From Alligator mississippiensis (lineage: Eukaryota > Chordata > Crocodylia > Alligatoridae), in the NCBI RefSeq assembly GCF_030867095.1, contig NC_081831.1:47119319-47183318 (forward strand): a stretch of DNA of 64,000 nt, given 5' to 3'. Position numbers and translations under genes: made by a program. Within the stretch, counting starts at the first letter, position 1. Each line of letters opens with the position of its first letter. Below are positions 45,771 to 60,465 of this stretch, piece by piece. The notes under the pieces were generated by a model. It did not search any database. It was given only the letters and a program-made list of their open reading frames with translations, and had not been told where the DNA came from.

Positions 45771-47313
45771 AATTACAGGGCCATATCTTAGCTCAGGTAC
45801 ACAGACATACTAAATCCAGGTAATGGAACTGTGGTGACTTGGAACTAGCAATTTAGCTAATAATACGGATTGCCCTGTCCTTCTTAAGATTGCATCAGAA
45901 TCCATTTAAATGCCAATTTCGGATCAAACACCTTTATATTATATTTCCCTTATTGTGCTCTTTACTACTTACATCTGAACTAGTATCATTTGTGAGCACA
46001 CTAATATTCAGCTACCCCAGCTTTCTAAATCCACAAGAAAGACTTGAACGTTTACTGTTAAAGGCCATCTTGCACTTGTACAAATGGTCTTAAAACCTTA
46101 CTTGAACAATCTTTCTTTGAAGGCAATCAGTCATAAACACATGCTCAGACAATGTCTTCCCAGCAGATGACCTTTACGGCAGCATCACCATGGCCTGAAG
46201 TCTCGTTATCGTTAGTCTCAGATTAAGATCAATATAGGCCTGGAGAAAGTATGCAATTTAACCCCCCTTGTTTACTACCCCATGGTAAAACACATACCTT
46301 TTTATTCAATTGCCATGATCACACACCAATTAGAGATATTTTCAAACCTTAAATCACTTTAGACACGTAGCATCTTCTGTGTCTCTTAGTGGTCATTCCA
46401 CTCAGACACTGGATTTTGACTCATTCTTTAGAGATGCGATTCTCCTCTGAGCTGTGCTGGTGTAAATCAAAGGGAATCTCATTGAAGCTAAAGGAGCTAC
46501 ACTGGATTTAAAAACCAAACCAAGCCCAGGAGTGACAAGAAAAGGAAGTCTTGGGGGTTGCACTGATACCAAGGCAAACCCAGAGTAATTCCAATGAGTT
46601 GTTTTTTTGTTGTTTTTTTTTCTGTACCACTGCTGACAGTGATACTATATGTTAATTCACACTACTTCTGGTGGCAATGATGAGAATATGCAAGGTCCCT
46701 TGATTTCAGCAGGGATATTGCTTTAAGCAAGTTAAACACAAAGCACAGACTTCTACTTTTTAATCAGGCTCATTAGAGCAAACATGTTGCAGAAGTGACT
46801 GGTGCTTTTGGGTGCCCAAATTCATATATCTTAATGGGAAAGAAAAGGGATTTTCAGAAAAGTGCTCAAAAGATCAGGTCCTGGGAAAGGATCTCCAGTT
46901 AGTCACTCAGAATCAGTTGTTACACTTCAACAATCTTGACCTTACATTTTAGCATATCTGAACGTCAAAGACACTGTCCAAGTCCTAACCTGGTTTAAAC
47001 CCAACCTGCGGAAGTCATTGAGAATTCCAGGGATGGGAAGAAGCCACAACAGGCCATTCATGTTTCCCATTAGGATGCTTACAGTGATAAGAAAGCCAAG
47101 TCTAACCTTGCTTTAACACCACAGCAGGAGATGCACAATGTCACATAAGCAGAAAGTCAGTTACCCAAAGAAGTCTTTGTTGAAACGGCATAACAAAAAT
47201 CCATCTTACCACGTATAAATGGGCCATGGGGATCTGAAGTACAACTCTTTCTTATTTATTAATGTCCTAATTATTACAAAATTACAACTCAACATATACA
47301 CATGTATATGCTC

Positions 47314-47360
<47 letters not shown>

Positions 47361-47872
47361 GCGCGCGCTCCCCAATGACTGCCAATTTTTTACCTATACT
47401 TACAGAGCCAAAACGACCCCTCACGTAAAAGGGGGGAACTCTGAGCTACATCCCCTTCTGACATCTCTTGGTCTCTCAGTTGAAACTTTACAGCAAAACA
47501 CACCAAACCAGGCATTTGCAAATATTACTTTTGACTTTTGCCCTACTTTAGGACCCAACTTCAGGCAAGTCCATGAACAAGAGCTCCCATCCATCCTGAT
47601 TCAGCAGAGCACTCAAGTGAGTTAAGCCAGTGCTTAAGTCTCATTGTGCTCAATTATATCCCTGAACTGCAGACTGAATATGGAAAAGAGAAATGGCATC
47701 ATCTTTTTTAACCCCCTGTCAAATAGGTTGGAGAAGCCAGCAGATGTAATACTGACCCTACTATACAGACTCCCTCCACTCCCCCAAGCATTTTACTCCG
47801 TGTTCCCTAGACCAGCAGGTGCCTAATCAGCTCCCAGTTACACCAGTGCACATTGTTAGTGACTCCCATAAA
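45771..47872. other. Non-coding interval with AC/GC microsatellite
   Basis: No gene is recognised. The notable feature is the microsatellite at 47314-47369. The open frames over it (Thr/His or Val/Cys repeats) are artefacts of the repeat. Confidence 0.6.
47314..47369. repeat. (AC)n(GC)n microsatellite
   Basis: About 22 AC dinucleotides are followed by about five GC/CG dinucleotides. Alternating purine-pyrimidine tracts of this kind can adopt Z-DNA and are usually length-polymorphic. Confidence 0.95.
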
Positions 47873-48151
47873 CAGTCCTGGATTTAGGCTTAAACTACTT
47901 AAACTACAATTTAGGGCCTCACAATATGAGGGGCCTCTAAATAAGAAAAAGAAAACTGACTCAATGTCAAGTTTTATAATAAGCAGCTTGTAAATAAAGG
48001 AGATAAACGAAATATGGGAAAATGACTCTCTAAATATGGACACTTTCGTCCTTATGTGACAAAAGTATACATACACTGGATTATTTTCATCGTATGCGGC
48101 CTCTTAAGATGGACATAGTTTAGGGCCTCAGCATGTCATAACTGGGCACTG
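47873..48151. mobile_element. hAT-type MITE with 8-bp duplication
   Basis: A 279-bp element starting CAGTCCTGGATTTAGG and ending CATAACTGGGCACTG. The terminal repeats match only partly beyond CAGT, but the 8-bp flanks CCCATAAA (47865-47872) and CCCGTAAA (48152-48159) differ at one base, as in hAT insertions. GGGCCTC occurs near both ends. It lies about 300 bp downstream of the LRRTM4 exon. Confidence 0.7.
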
Positions 48152-48448
48152 CCCGTAAAGCAACTGGTGTAAAATGGGTCCCGGCAAGAGGAAATTCAGG
48201 CTCTAGATGCATTTAACATGGCTATTTATTCCAACTTAATCTCATCCTTGGATGAACCTCTTTCAAGTCTGCACTGTTGAAAATAACCACTGGCACTTCC
48301 CTGACTTGTCATTTAATTAAATGACCATTCACACTGAGCACACCCAAAAGCACAAAGGCAAAATCTTTCTAGTGATTAGAGACACGGCAAAAGCTTCAGA
48401 CATTTACCTCTCCTTCCCAGCTGCTGAAATGGTTTTAGGAGGATCGGG

Positions 48449-51389
<2,941 letters not shown>

Positions 51390-51769
51390 CGAATACTCCT
51401 GACCCCAATGGGGCTCGTTTCCCAGCTGAGACTCAAATAAGCAGGAGACGAGGGTGTGGTCTTTCCAGTTTATTCGACTGAAGGTCCCCCGACCTTAGAA
51501 AGGCAGAGGGGCCCCGGTTGCACTCTCACACATGTATTTATATTCTCTGGTTACATGATATTTCACATGCGCAAAGCTTTAGCGGAAAATTACTAGTATT
51601 GCATGACTCTTCTTCAACCTGCAGGGTAAGACCAAATAAGGCACAGGTCTGCCGTTAAGCTTGTCTATCATGCTTAGTTACTATGGGGGAAGTTGTGGGT
51701 CCCTGAAGGTACAGGCTGTGCTTCCCGTATTGCCAAAGGAAACCCCTTTCTCTGCGCACAATTTCTAAC
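51390..51769 (-). repeat. 3' LTR of provirus C (left edge uncertain)
   Basis: The right edge is clear: plus-strand ...CACAATTTCTAACA lies next to the polypurine tract. An AATAAA on the minus strand (plus TTTATT at about 51469) marks the polyadenylation region. The left edge is a guess. The LTR could extend to about 50719. Confidence 0.55.
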
Positions 51770-51792
51770 AATCTCCCCTTATGGCCAAAGGC

Positions 51793-52703
51793 CTATGGCC
51801 TGCTGGCCATTTCCCAGGTTTGCATGACATTGAGATTAATTACTTTTTGGGTAACGTGAACTACACATGCTTTAATTACAGCAATTACTAAAATAATAAC
51901 TAAGAAAATTCCTAATCCCCACAAAATGTATTTTAAGTTATACCTTCCCCACATTCCTAGACTTGAGGCGATCCATTCCATTACTGACCAACTTCCCAAA
52001 GAGTTTACCCATTGTGCTGTGTCTCGAATTGTTTTTACTAAGGCAGTTATATTGTCAGTGTGGTCAGGAATGTAGGTGAAGCCTGTGGGTCCTCCTGTGA
52101 TTAAAGCATATACCCCTCTTTCTCTAGCTAACAAATAATCTAATGCTAGGCGATTTTCTAAAGTCATAGCACAGTTGGCAGAAGCCTGTCTTTGCAATAA
52201 TTCAATGCTCTCTGCTGTGCTATTGGCAACAAGCTCCAATGCATGTGCTAGTTGACTGATTTAAATAGAAATTTCCAAAGAAAGGAGCCGAGACACTTGT
52301 GAAATGGGCTGCACCTTGCCAAAAGCTATTCTAATCCTGTTTTTATGGAAGGGCCATGTATGCAAGATAGGGATCAGTTATGGCTCCACGCCCAAGTTTT
52401 ATTAGAAGTGGAGCATCTTATAGAACCTTCCATAAACTGCCATACATAAGGAAGCTGTAAGGAGCTGCAGGGGCCAGAGACATTCCAAGGGAGGTACCCT
52501 TTTCTTTCAGCTTTCTTGGCCCCTACCGCAGTATTATTTGGCCATATTAGGTGTGTGGTGTTAATGGTTAGTTTACAACCTGGCTGCCATTCTGAAAATC
52601 TCTTTCCTCTTCTACAAGGATTTTCCCAACACACTTGGGCCGATAACATGGCATCTGAGAGCACTACTTCTTTAAAGTAAGGGTTACTTTGCCAGGTACT
52701 CAC
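51793..52703 (-). pseudogene. env: env remnant of provirus C
   Basis: Two pieces remain. 52703-52374 is surface-subunit-like, with N-glycosylation sites (NTT, NVS, NKT) and CSSLQLPYVWQF. 52239-51793 is the membrane subunit, with [12 protein letters not shown], a strongly hydrophobic anchor (ILWGLGIFLVIILVIAVIK) and a short tail. Where gammaretroviral envs have C-x6-CC, this copy has lost the cysteines (GVYALITGGPTGF). The pieces are in different frames with stops between them. Confidence 0.8.
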
Positions 52704-52953
52704 TCTAATCCTATCTGTATCAGCTCATTCTGGACTAGAGAAGTTTCTTTCCTATGTGCCACAACCAATAATCCTGTCAGGATAACCTACTGAAATGCCA
52801 TTATTAGTTTATAATTTCCCCTGCTTTTACAGTGAAATACAAACACAAAATATGACAAGAAAGGTAATACAAAGCAATCCTAAAAACACATATATTAAAT
52901 GTTCTTGCATTCCTATTAAGGAGTCTGGACAGTCCACGATTCTCTGATTTTTT

Positions 52954-55185
52954 TTAGCCACAGGGGCGGAACAGAGGTCGGTTGGTCGTGACTTGCCAAT
53001 GTCTCGTTTTCAGAACTGGGTTCGGTGCCAGGTTTGAGGTGACTGTGATGAATCCAGCTTTTTTTCCTCGGCAATTTTCACAGCAGTGCGTGTAGTAAGG
53101 AGAACTTGATATGGACCTTCCCAGACTGGAGCCAAGGCGTATTGTTGTTTTTTTCACTGATGTTGTTTTACTCAAACTTAGCTTCCTGGTTGATAGGGGT
53201 GAAGATTATAGTTTAAAGGTACTGGCTGAGCTAAAGAAACTGACCTGTGTAAACACTGGAGAGACTCCTGTAAGGATAAAACATAACTAGTTAAAGCTTC
53301 ATCTCCGCTGAGTAGACTAACATGCGGATTTTCCCATTGTTTTATATGTAATAGGAGCATGACCAAACAATAACTCATAGGGGGAAAGGTTGAGAGGTCG
53401 CTTGGGCTTGGTTCTTATAGCGAACAACCCTATTGGTAAAGCATCTGGCCACTTTAATTTGGTTTGGGAGCAGATCTTTCCTAAAAGGGATTTTATACTC
53501 CGATTCATACGCTCTAACTGACCCAAGGACTGGGGGTGATAGGGTGTGTGGAAGTGCACTGCTATTTCAAGAACTCTGTAGACTTCTTTTAAAACAGTTT
53601 CCGTAAAGTGAGTTCCTTGGTCAGAGTTTCTCTCTTCTGGAATGCCAAAAGTGGAATTATCTCTTTTAATAAGTGTTTAACTACTGCCACTGAATCTGCT
53701 TTTCGAGTGGGGGAAGCTTCTGGCCATTCTGTTAGTTGATCTACCATTAGACAGTACTTGAAATTGCCAGCCTTGGGCAAATCCATGTAGTCAATTTGCC
53801 ATTTTTCAAAGGGTAAACATGCCCACGGTCGGGCCCCTTGTAGTTTTTTGTGCCCTCCGTACTTGTTGAAGGCTCTGCACTCCGAACATTGCAAAGTTAT
53901 TTGAGCAGCTTCTAAATGTATACCTGGGGCAAACCAGGTGGATAGGACCTGTTCTGCTATTTTTCCTTTTCCCAAGTGGCTGTATCTGTGGGCATCTTGA
54001 GCCAGAGTTCAGAGCAAGGTGCAAGGAGCAATTGATCTGCCATCTGGCACATGCCACACTCCATCTTTTCCTTGCACAGCTTGCCACTTTTGGGTCCATG
54101 TGCAAATTTCATCTGCTGGGATTTTGTCATAAACAACGGACAAGGGTGGAAGAACAACTTGAGATGCGAGGAGGATTTCTTTAGTCTGTAGTGCAGTGGC
54201 TCTAGTGGCAGCATCTGCAAGATGGTTTCCTTTAGCAATTTTGGAGTCCTCTCTGGAATGTCCGGGAGAGTGTATTACCGCTATTTCAGCTGGTAACATG
54301 ATAGCCTTTAGTAGTTCTTGGACTTCAGTAGCATTACTGATTGCATGACCGGAGGACGTGATAAAACCTCTTTGTCGCCACAACTGTCCTATTGCATGAC
54401 AGATCCCAAAAACATATTTAGAGTCGGTATAGATAGTGACCCGGGAGGCTGTGGCCAATTCGCATGCAGATCGGAGTGCCACTAGCTTAGCGGCCTGGGT
54501 GCTAGTCCCTGCCAGCAGAGGTTGTGCTATCCATACCCAATGATGGGTAACAACTGCATATCCTGCATGCCGAATTCCTTCTCGAACGAATGAAAAGCCA
54601 TCAGTGAAAAGCACATAATCAGGATTACTTAAGGGGACGTCTAATAAATCAGAATGAGGTTTCTCTTGGGCCTCTACCAACTGACAGCAGTCATGATGAG
54701 GGTCCCCATCCTCAGGATTCGGAAGCAAAGTGGCTGGATTTAGAACTGTACATCACTGAAGTTCTACATTTTCTGCTGCTAACAGCAGTACTACATATCT
54801 GTTCAGACGCTGGTTAGAAAAATGTTGGGCGTTGTGTTGTAGTAGGAGAGCTTTTATCACATGAGGCACTTGAACCACAAGAGGGTGTCCTAACACTCTG
54901 AGACAGAACTGCTGCCCTCGCTACAGGATCTAGCTGAGCATAGTATGCTATGGGACGGTTGGAAATTTCCCACGGCTGAGTTAAGACACATGAAGCAATG
55001 CCTCGATTCTCATGAATGAATAAGGTAAAGGGTCCTATTTGCACTTGCGTCTCAGCGCCACGGGGCATTTGCATAGATTTCCCAGTTACTCCCATAATTT
55101 TTTCAGTTCCTGAGACTGCAGTTCCTGCCCTTTTTGGAGATTCTCCCAGTGAGGATAAATCTGCTCCCGCATCTATAAGACACAA
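52954..55185 (-). pseudogene. pol: pro-pol remnant of provirus C: RT deleted
   Basis: Protease begins the segment with LIDAGAD (Asp-Ala-Gly where Asp-Thr-Gly is usual, about 55170). After about 50 residues it runs in frame into the connection/RNase H leader (LFIHENRGIASCVLTQ, about 55030-54980), so the whole reverse transcriptase is absent. RNase H (54728-54200) has LFTDG, TDSKY and NHLADAAT, but the catalytic Glu position reads Lys (TQAAKLVAL). Integrase (about 54100-53180) has CSEC, WQIDYMDLP and GQLERMN, with the second Asp region out of frame. The C-terminal part (53559-52954) is in several frames. No function is possible. Confidence 0.85.
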
Positions 55186-55239
55186 TTTTTTCCGGCTACT
55201 AGAAGTGGGGCATAAGGGGATGAAGGGGCACAGGTATAC

Positions 55240-56735
55240 TCAAAAGATTTATAGATTCATAGATGTTAAGGTCAGAAGGGACCTCAACAGATCATCGAGT
55301 CCGTCCCCCTGCATAGTCAGGAAAGAGTGCGACAACCAGAGGCCCTTTCTGTAGGTTACAGAGCAGGGGCAAGCCAGGGTATAGGGCTGCAGGGAGGAGT
55401 GTGAGGAGCCCCAAAAACCCGCTGCTGCTGAGGGGGGCAACACACTAGGAATAGTGCTCTTACAGTGTATGTGAATAGCTCTGGGTGGCCCTGGGCTTGT
55501 GGGTGGCCAGTATACCTAGCTCCTTCCCTCACCAGTGGCAGGTGCACAAGATGAAGGTTGTCCTGGATCTAGCTTTGACAGCAGCAGAGAGTACCATAGC
55601 TCCTTAGGGATCTTGCCACCCCAGGGACCCATTACCAGAGAGCTGCTGCTGACATCTGTCAGGGGTGAGCTGCCATGATGCCAAGCACAGCACTGTACTA
55701 CCATACACAGTCCCAATGTTAAGGTTACCAACATCTTTGGCTTGATAGAGGCTGGCATCTCCCTTTGAGCTTCCATTCCCCCATGACACTTCGGGTTCAA
55801 CTCTTGTGTGTATGGAACCCCCTGCCCCTCTGGAGACTTCTAGGCTGTCTCCATGCTCCTGGCCGGGCAGCAATAGCCCTGTGCTCCCAGGCCCCCTTGG
55901 CAGAGGTGAGCAACAGCAGCTCCAAGGGTTGCAGGCTGAGGAGCCCCCAGCAGCATGTGAGACAGCACATTTCTTCAGCCCTGCTCGCTCCCCATGCCGG
56001 CCAAGCCGGATAGAGCTCTAGAGGGCTTCCAGCCAGGCTGCTTATTAACAGAACCCCCTTCCTGTATGTGACACTCTATTTACAGAACCTCCCTTATCCC
56101 ACTAACAAAAGGGAGAAGAAAATAAACTTCAGGCAGCTGAGGTCGAGCCTGCCCGTCCCTCAGCACCTGGGGCATGCAGGCAGGACTACAGCCCTTTACC
56201 ACTGCACACTGTTTTTTCAACACAGCATGAATGAAAAAAACAGCTAGGACTTCAGACTCCTCAACCAAAGCAGAAGTACTTGTGGGGAAGCTGGGGGCTA
56301 ACACAGCTCATTGTGGTAGTGTTACCCATGCATCCAGACTGCAGGCTGTGGGCACCCGAGCTGGCATCCCCACCCTCTGTGCCACAGCTAATACCCCCAG
56401 GGTGGACCCTTATACTTTGGATCCTGACTTGCTCCATTCATTATAAGCATCCATACCCTCATGGGTGATAATGCCAGCGAGGCACACAGCTGCATAGAGG
56501 GCAGTACCTGGGACCTTCCTCTCCCTGTCCAACTGCTGCTGAGGTTGGCACCCATCAGTCTGAGGCCTACTCCCCCATCAGCCCACTGCACCCCCAGGCT
56601 CAGCACTAGAAGATTCCCCCAGATATATCATGTGGAAGAGCCCCCCCCCCATCATTTCATTGGGAGTCATCTATGTCCTGTTGCAAGCCTTGGATCCAGG
56701 GGTTTGTAGGATCGGTGCTTGCAGCCCGGTTATTT
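55240..56735. other. Unclassified insert in provirus C, starting with a CR1 3' tail
   Basis: This segment lies between the gag and protease remnants of provirus C, where a gamma-like provirus has almost no spacer. Its left end (55243-55335) is a CR1 3' terminus in minus orientation (ATAGATTCATAGATGTTAAG then GGACCTCAACAGATCATCGA). The remaining 1.4 kb is GC-rich and matches no family I know. Its open frames on both strands have no domains. It may be a CR1 tail plus another element, or a CR1 with an unusual body. Confidence 0.5.
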
Positions 56736-56739
56736 CCCT

Positions 56740-57485
56740 GGGTTCCCCCCTTTTTTTTCCCTCCGTAAGGGGGGGGTCCCCTAGGGCTGTTCGGGTACTC
56801 TCGTTTCTAATGCCCTAATTGTTTGCAATAATTACACATATCATCGGGGGCCAGTTCCCTTGGGGTATTAGGCCTCCCTATAACTTCCTCTGCCTCTTCC
56901 TCTTTTCTTTGACTGGAACTGAGAGCTGAGAGCAGCAGCCAAAAATTTAACTTCTTATTGTTTCATTTTTAATTTTTTTTCAGCTTTTTTTAACTTCCGG
57001 TCTCTGATCAAAGGCGTGATTAGGTAAATCTACTAATTGTTGTATAGTTTTCGTGTTCCAATCATGGTTATATTTGACTATGTATTTTTTTTTTAATATC
57101 TGTTACACAACCCCCTACAAAAGTGGATGTTACAATGGTTTGATTTTGCAGAGCCTGTATGTTGAAACTTCCTCCATGGATTGCAATGGCTTTCAGCAGC
57201 CTGCTGTAGAAATTTTGCGGATGCTTGTTCGGACCTTGTACTACAGAAGTTACCTTGGTTTAGTCAGTAGTTTTGCGTCCTGCCCTGTTTATTCTTTCCA
57301 ACAAGGTTTGCCTAGCTAATTGTAAACTTTCTCTTTCATGATTATCTCCATTTATTTCCCAATTTGGGATACCAATAATCCATTTGTCGGGGATGGGGTT
57401 CCTCTAGGAACCCCTTGAGGTACCTTAATTTATTTACACTGAGGAATCCCAATACTGGCCACTGGAGTTTGGGGTTTTCATAAGT
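56740..57485 (-). pseudogene. gag: gag fragment of provirus C
   Basis: On the minus strand, 57480-57000 decodes in pieces to capsid-like text (PNWEING, then VVQGPNKHPQNFYSRLLKA, the major-homology-like region). At about 56816-56850 there is a zinc-knuckle start (CNYCKQLGH) immediately followed by a stop. It is split by stops and cut by the CR1 at its N-terminal side. Confidence 0.65.
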
Positions 57486-57489
57486 GTAG

Positions 57490-59905
57490 CTGGGCCAGAC
57501 ACTAGTGCATAAGGCGTGGTCGCAAAGCTTCCTCTCATGCGTGGATGACCTCTACCTGACTCAAGAAGTCTATGGGCCAACGAGAGGCAAAGTGCTGCTT
57601 GACCTGGTACTGGCTACTGGGGATGACCTGGTCGGCGACCTAGTGATCGATGGGAAGCTGGGTGACAGAGAACACGAGCTGATCACCTTCACCATCCACC
57701 GAAAAGCTGGCAAGTCAGTTAGCAACACAGAAGTCCTTGACTTCAGGAAAGCCAACTTTGACAAGCTCAGGAGGCTTGTCAGTGAGGCCCTAAGGGACCA
57801 TGACCACAGGGAGAGGGGAGTTCAAGAAGAGTGGTTGCTCCTCAAGGGAACAATCCTCAAAGCACAAACTAAGTCTATTCCATCTCGGAGGAAAGGCAGC
57901 AAGAGGGCACAGCAGCCCCCCTGGCTCTCCAGGGACATGGCAGACCTCCTGAGGCTAAAAAGAAAGGCCTACAAAGGGTGGAGGATGGGAGTCACCTCCA
58001 AGGAAGATTACTCTGCACTGGTCTGGTCCTGTAGGGAGCAGACCAGGAAAGCCAAGGCTGCAACTGAACTCCAACTAGCTTTGAGCATAAAGGACAATAA
58101 AAAGTCCTTTTTTCAGATATGTGGGGAGCCGGAGGAAAAGCAGGGGCAACATTGGACCCCTGCTGAACCAGATGGGGCAACTGACAAATGACACCCAGGA
58201 AAAAGCCAACCTATTAAATAGGTACTTTGCGTTGGTCTTTCATCAGTCCCATGGGACACCCATGCCCGCTACGGGACAGGGCAGTCCGGGCGAGGGTGAT
58301 CTCCTGCCCTCCATTGATGCTGACTTTGTGAAGGAACATCTTGAAAAGCTGGATACCTTCAAGTCAGCCGGCCCTGACAATCTTCACACCAGGGTACTCA
58401 AGGGGCTGGCGAGCATCATAGCCCAGCCTCTAGCACGGATCTGTGAAAACTCTTGGTGCTCTGGCGTAGTGCCCGAAGACTGGAAGAAGGCCAATGTGGT
58501 GCCTATCTTCAAGAAAGGGAGGAAAGTGGATCCGGCTAACTATAGGCCCATTAGCCTGACTTCTATCCCAGGGAAGATCTTAGAAAAGTTTATTAAAGAG
58601 GCCATCCTTAATGGACTGGCCGACGCCAACACCTTAACGGATAGCCAGCACGGGTTTGTTGCGGGTAGGTCTTGCTTGACCAATCTCATTTCCTTCTACG
58701 ACCAGGTGACCTATCACCTGGACAAGGGAGAAGAGATTGATATCATATATCTTGACTTCAAAAAAGCCTTCCATCTGGTTTCCCATGATCGCCTCTTGGA
58801 GAAACTGGCCAATTGTTGCCTTAGGTCCTCCACGATCCACTGGCTGGAAAATTGGCTCCAGGGGTCAGACCCAAAGTGTAGTAATTGATGGAAGTCACTC
58901 ATCATGGTGTCCTGTGACCAGTGGGGTCCCCCAAGGCTCTGTCTTTGGACTCATACTGTTCAAAATCATTAATGATGTGGACACTGGAGTCAGAAGCAGA
59001 CTGGCCAAGTTCGCTGATGACACCAAACTTTGGGGCAAAGCATCCACACCAGAAGACAGGCAGGTGATCCAGGCTGACCTGGACAGGATCAGCAAGTGGG
59101 CAGACAAGAATCTGATGGTGTTCAACACCGATAAATGCAAGGTTCTCCACCTTGGGAAGAAAAACCCACAGCATCCTTATAGGCTCGGCAGTGCTATGTT
59201 GGCTAACACTAAGCAAGAAAGAGACTTGGGGGTCATCAATGACCACAAGATGAACATGAGCCTGCAGTGCGATGCTGCAGCTAGTAAAGCGACCAAAACG
59301 CTGGCTTGCATCCGTAGATGCTTCTCAAGCAAATCCCGGGACGTCATTCTCCCCTTGTACTCGGCCTTAGTGAGGTCACAGCTGGAGTACTGCGTCCAGT
59401 TTTGGGCTCCACAATTCAAAAAGGATGTGGAGAAGCTTGAGAGAGTCCAGAGAAGAGCCACGCGCATGATCAGAGGTCAGGGAAGCAGACCCTACAATGA
59501 CAGGCTGAGAGCCTTGGGGCTCTTTATCCTGGAAAAGCGCAGGCTCAGGGGTGATCTGATGGCCACCTATAAGCTTATCAGGGGTGACCACCAGTATCTG
59601 GGGGAATGTTTGTTCACCAGAGTGCCCCAAGGGATGACAACTAGGTCGAACGTTCATAAACTACTTCAAGACTGTTTCAGGCAGGACATAAGGAAGACTT
59701 TCTTTACTGTCCGAGCCCCCAAGGTCTGGAACAGCCTGCCACCGGAGGTGGTTCAAGCGCCTACATTGAACACCTTCAAGAGCAAACTGGATGCTTATCT
59801 TGCTGGAATCCTATGACCCCAGCTGACTTCCTGCCCTTCGGGCAGGGGGCTGGACTCGATCTTCCGAGATCCCTTCCAGCCATAATGTCTATGAAATCTA
59901 TGAAA
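57490..59905 (+). mobile_element. CR1 LINE, 5'-truncated, near-complete RT
   Basis: A 2.4-kb CR1 on the plus strand, inserted into gag of provirus C. It starts inside the endonuclease (DLYLTQEVYGPTRG, LDLVLATGDDLV), then has the full reverse transcriptase and C-terminal region. The 3' UTR is very short and ends in the octamer-like repeat TCTATGAAATCTATGAA that CR1 uses in place of poly(A). 5' truncation and lack of a target duplication are normal for CR1. It is much better preserved than the CR1 at 44.5 kb. Confidence 0.93.
57505..59816 (+). pseudogene. CR1 ORF2 remnant (endonuclease C-terminus, RT)
   Basis: CR1 ORF2 encodes an endonuclease-reverse transcriptase that copies LINE RNA at a nicked target. 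Three overlapping frames cover it: 57505-58191, 58121-58888 and 58737-59816. Visible motifs are VVPIFKKGRKVDPANYRPISL, HGFVAGRSCLTNL, IIYLDFKKAF, TSGVPQGSV and the catalytic FADDTKL, followed by the C-terminal YCVQFWAPQFKKDVEKLERV region. Both frame changes are +1: at a T6 run (58109-58114) and at a G4 run near 58861-58864. Apart from these I see no stop, so the copy is young or carries sequencing errors. The missing endonuclease N-terminus and ORF1 make it inactive anyway. Confidence 0.92.
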
Positions 59906-60171
59906 AGTGTTCTTGATCCTGCAAAACCCGGGTCACTTCGTGCAACCTAGTTATGCCTTTTCTGCTCACCACTTACATACACACGAAACCTGGGTGTTCT
60001 TGTAAAACATAAAACTTTGAAGAGATACACACTGTCCTCTCCCCAGTGACATAGAACACCCATGGTTGTTTTCTGCCATTCAGATTTGGTGCCAGGTTCT
60101 GCTGGAGTAAGGTACTGCTCAAAATGAGAAATGACAACCAAAATGATCTCTTGGTGACCTATGGTCTAGGG
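59906..60171. other. Short non-coding interval
   Basis: This stretch lies between the CR1 3' end and the hAT MITE. It could be the continuation of provirus C beyond the CR1, but I see no gag or LTR motif that proves it. Confidence 0.4.
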
Positions 60172-60457
60172 CAGGGGTTTTCAACCTTTTTTGGTCGGTG
60201 TACCCCCGGCAGGCAGTCGAGCAGTGGGGAGTCACTCAGTGGCTGATCGACAAGAGGGGCAGGGGTGTTCAAAACCGCGGTGAAGTATCAGCAGCGCACG
60301 GCAGTGGTGAAAACAAAAGCACCAGCAGCACACGGGGTATAAGTGGTGCAAAGTGTTGGCAGCCCCATCCCCTGATACTCCATGCTGAAGCTGCATACCC
60401 CCTAGAGCTTTCCTAAGAACCCCCAGGGGTACACGTACCCCCGGTTGACAACCCCTG
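60172..60457. mobile_element. hAT-type MITE with perfect 8-bp duplication
   Basis: A 286-bp element with ends CAGGGGTTTTCAACC and GGTTGACAACCCCTG (inverted repeats with one mismatch) and identical 8-bp flanks GTCTAGGG (60164-60171 and 60458-60465). This is the hAT signature. It has no transposase. The perfect duplication suggests the youngest MITE in the window. Confidence 0.92.
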
Positions 60458-60465
60458 GTCTAGGG

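Larger units (their letters stand above)
51390..57489 (-). mobile_element. Provirus C: old, truncated gamma-like endogenous retrovirus
   Basis: Minus-strand provirus remnant. From right to left it has a gag capsid/nucleocapsid fragment (about 57480-56740), an unrelated insert (about 55240-56735), protease fused to RNase H without reverse transcriptase (from 55185), integrase, env fragments, a polypurine tract (AAGGGGAGAT on the minus strand, 51770-51783) and a 3' LTR. No 5' LTR is found; the CR1 at 57.49 kb cuts into gag. It has many frameshifts in both directions and stops, so it is older than proviruses A and B. Confidence 0.85.

Noticed and set aside
47302-47625. Thr/His-rich frame over the AC repeat
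   Set aside because: It is the microsatellite read as protein.
57570-57764. Frames antisense to CR1, proviruses and LRRTM4
   Set aside because: They mirror the coding strand of well-supported elements and have no independent features.
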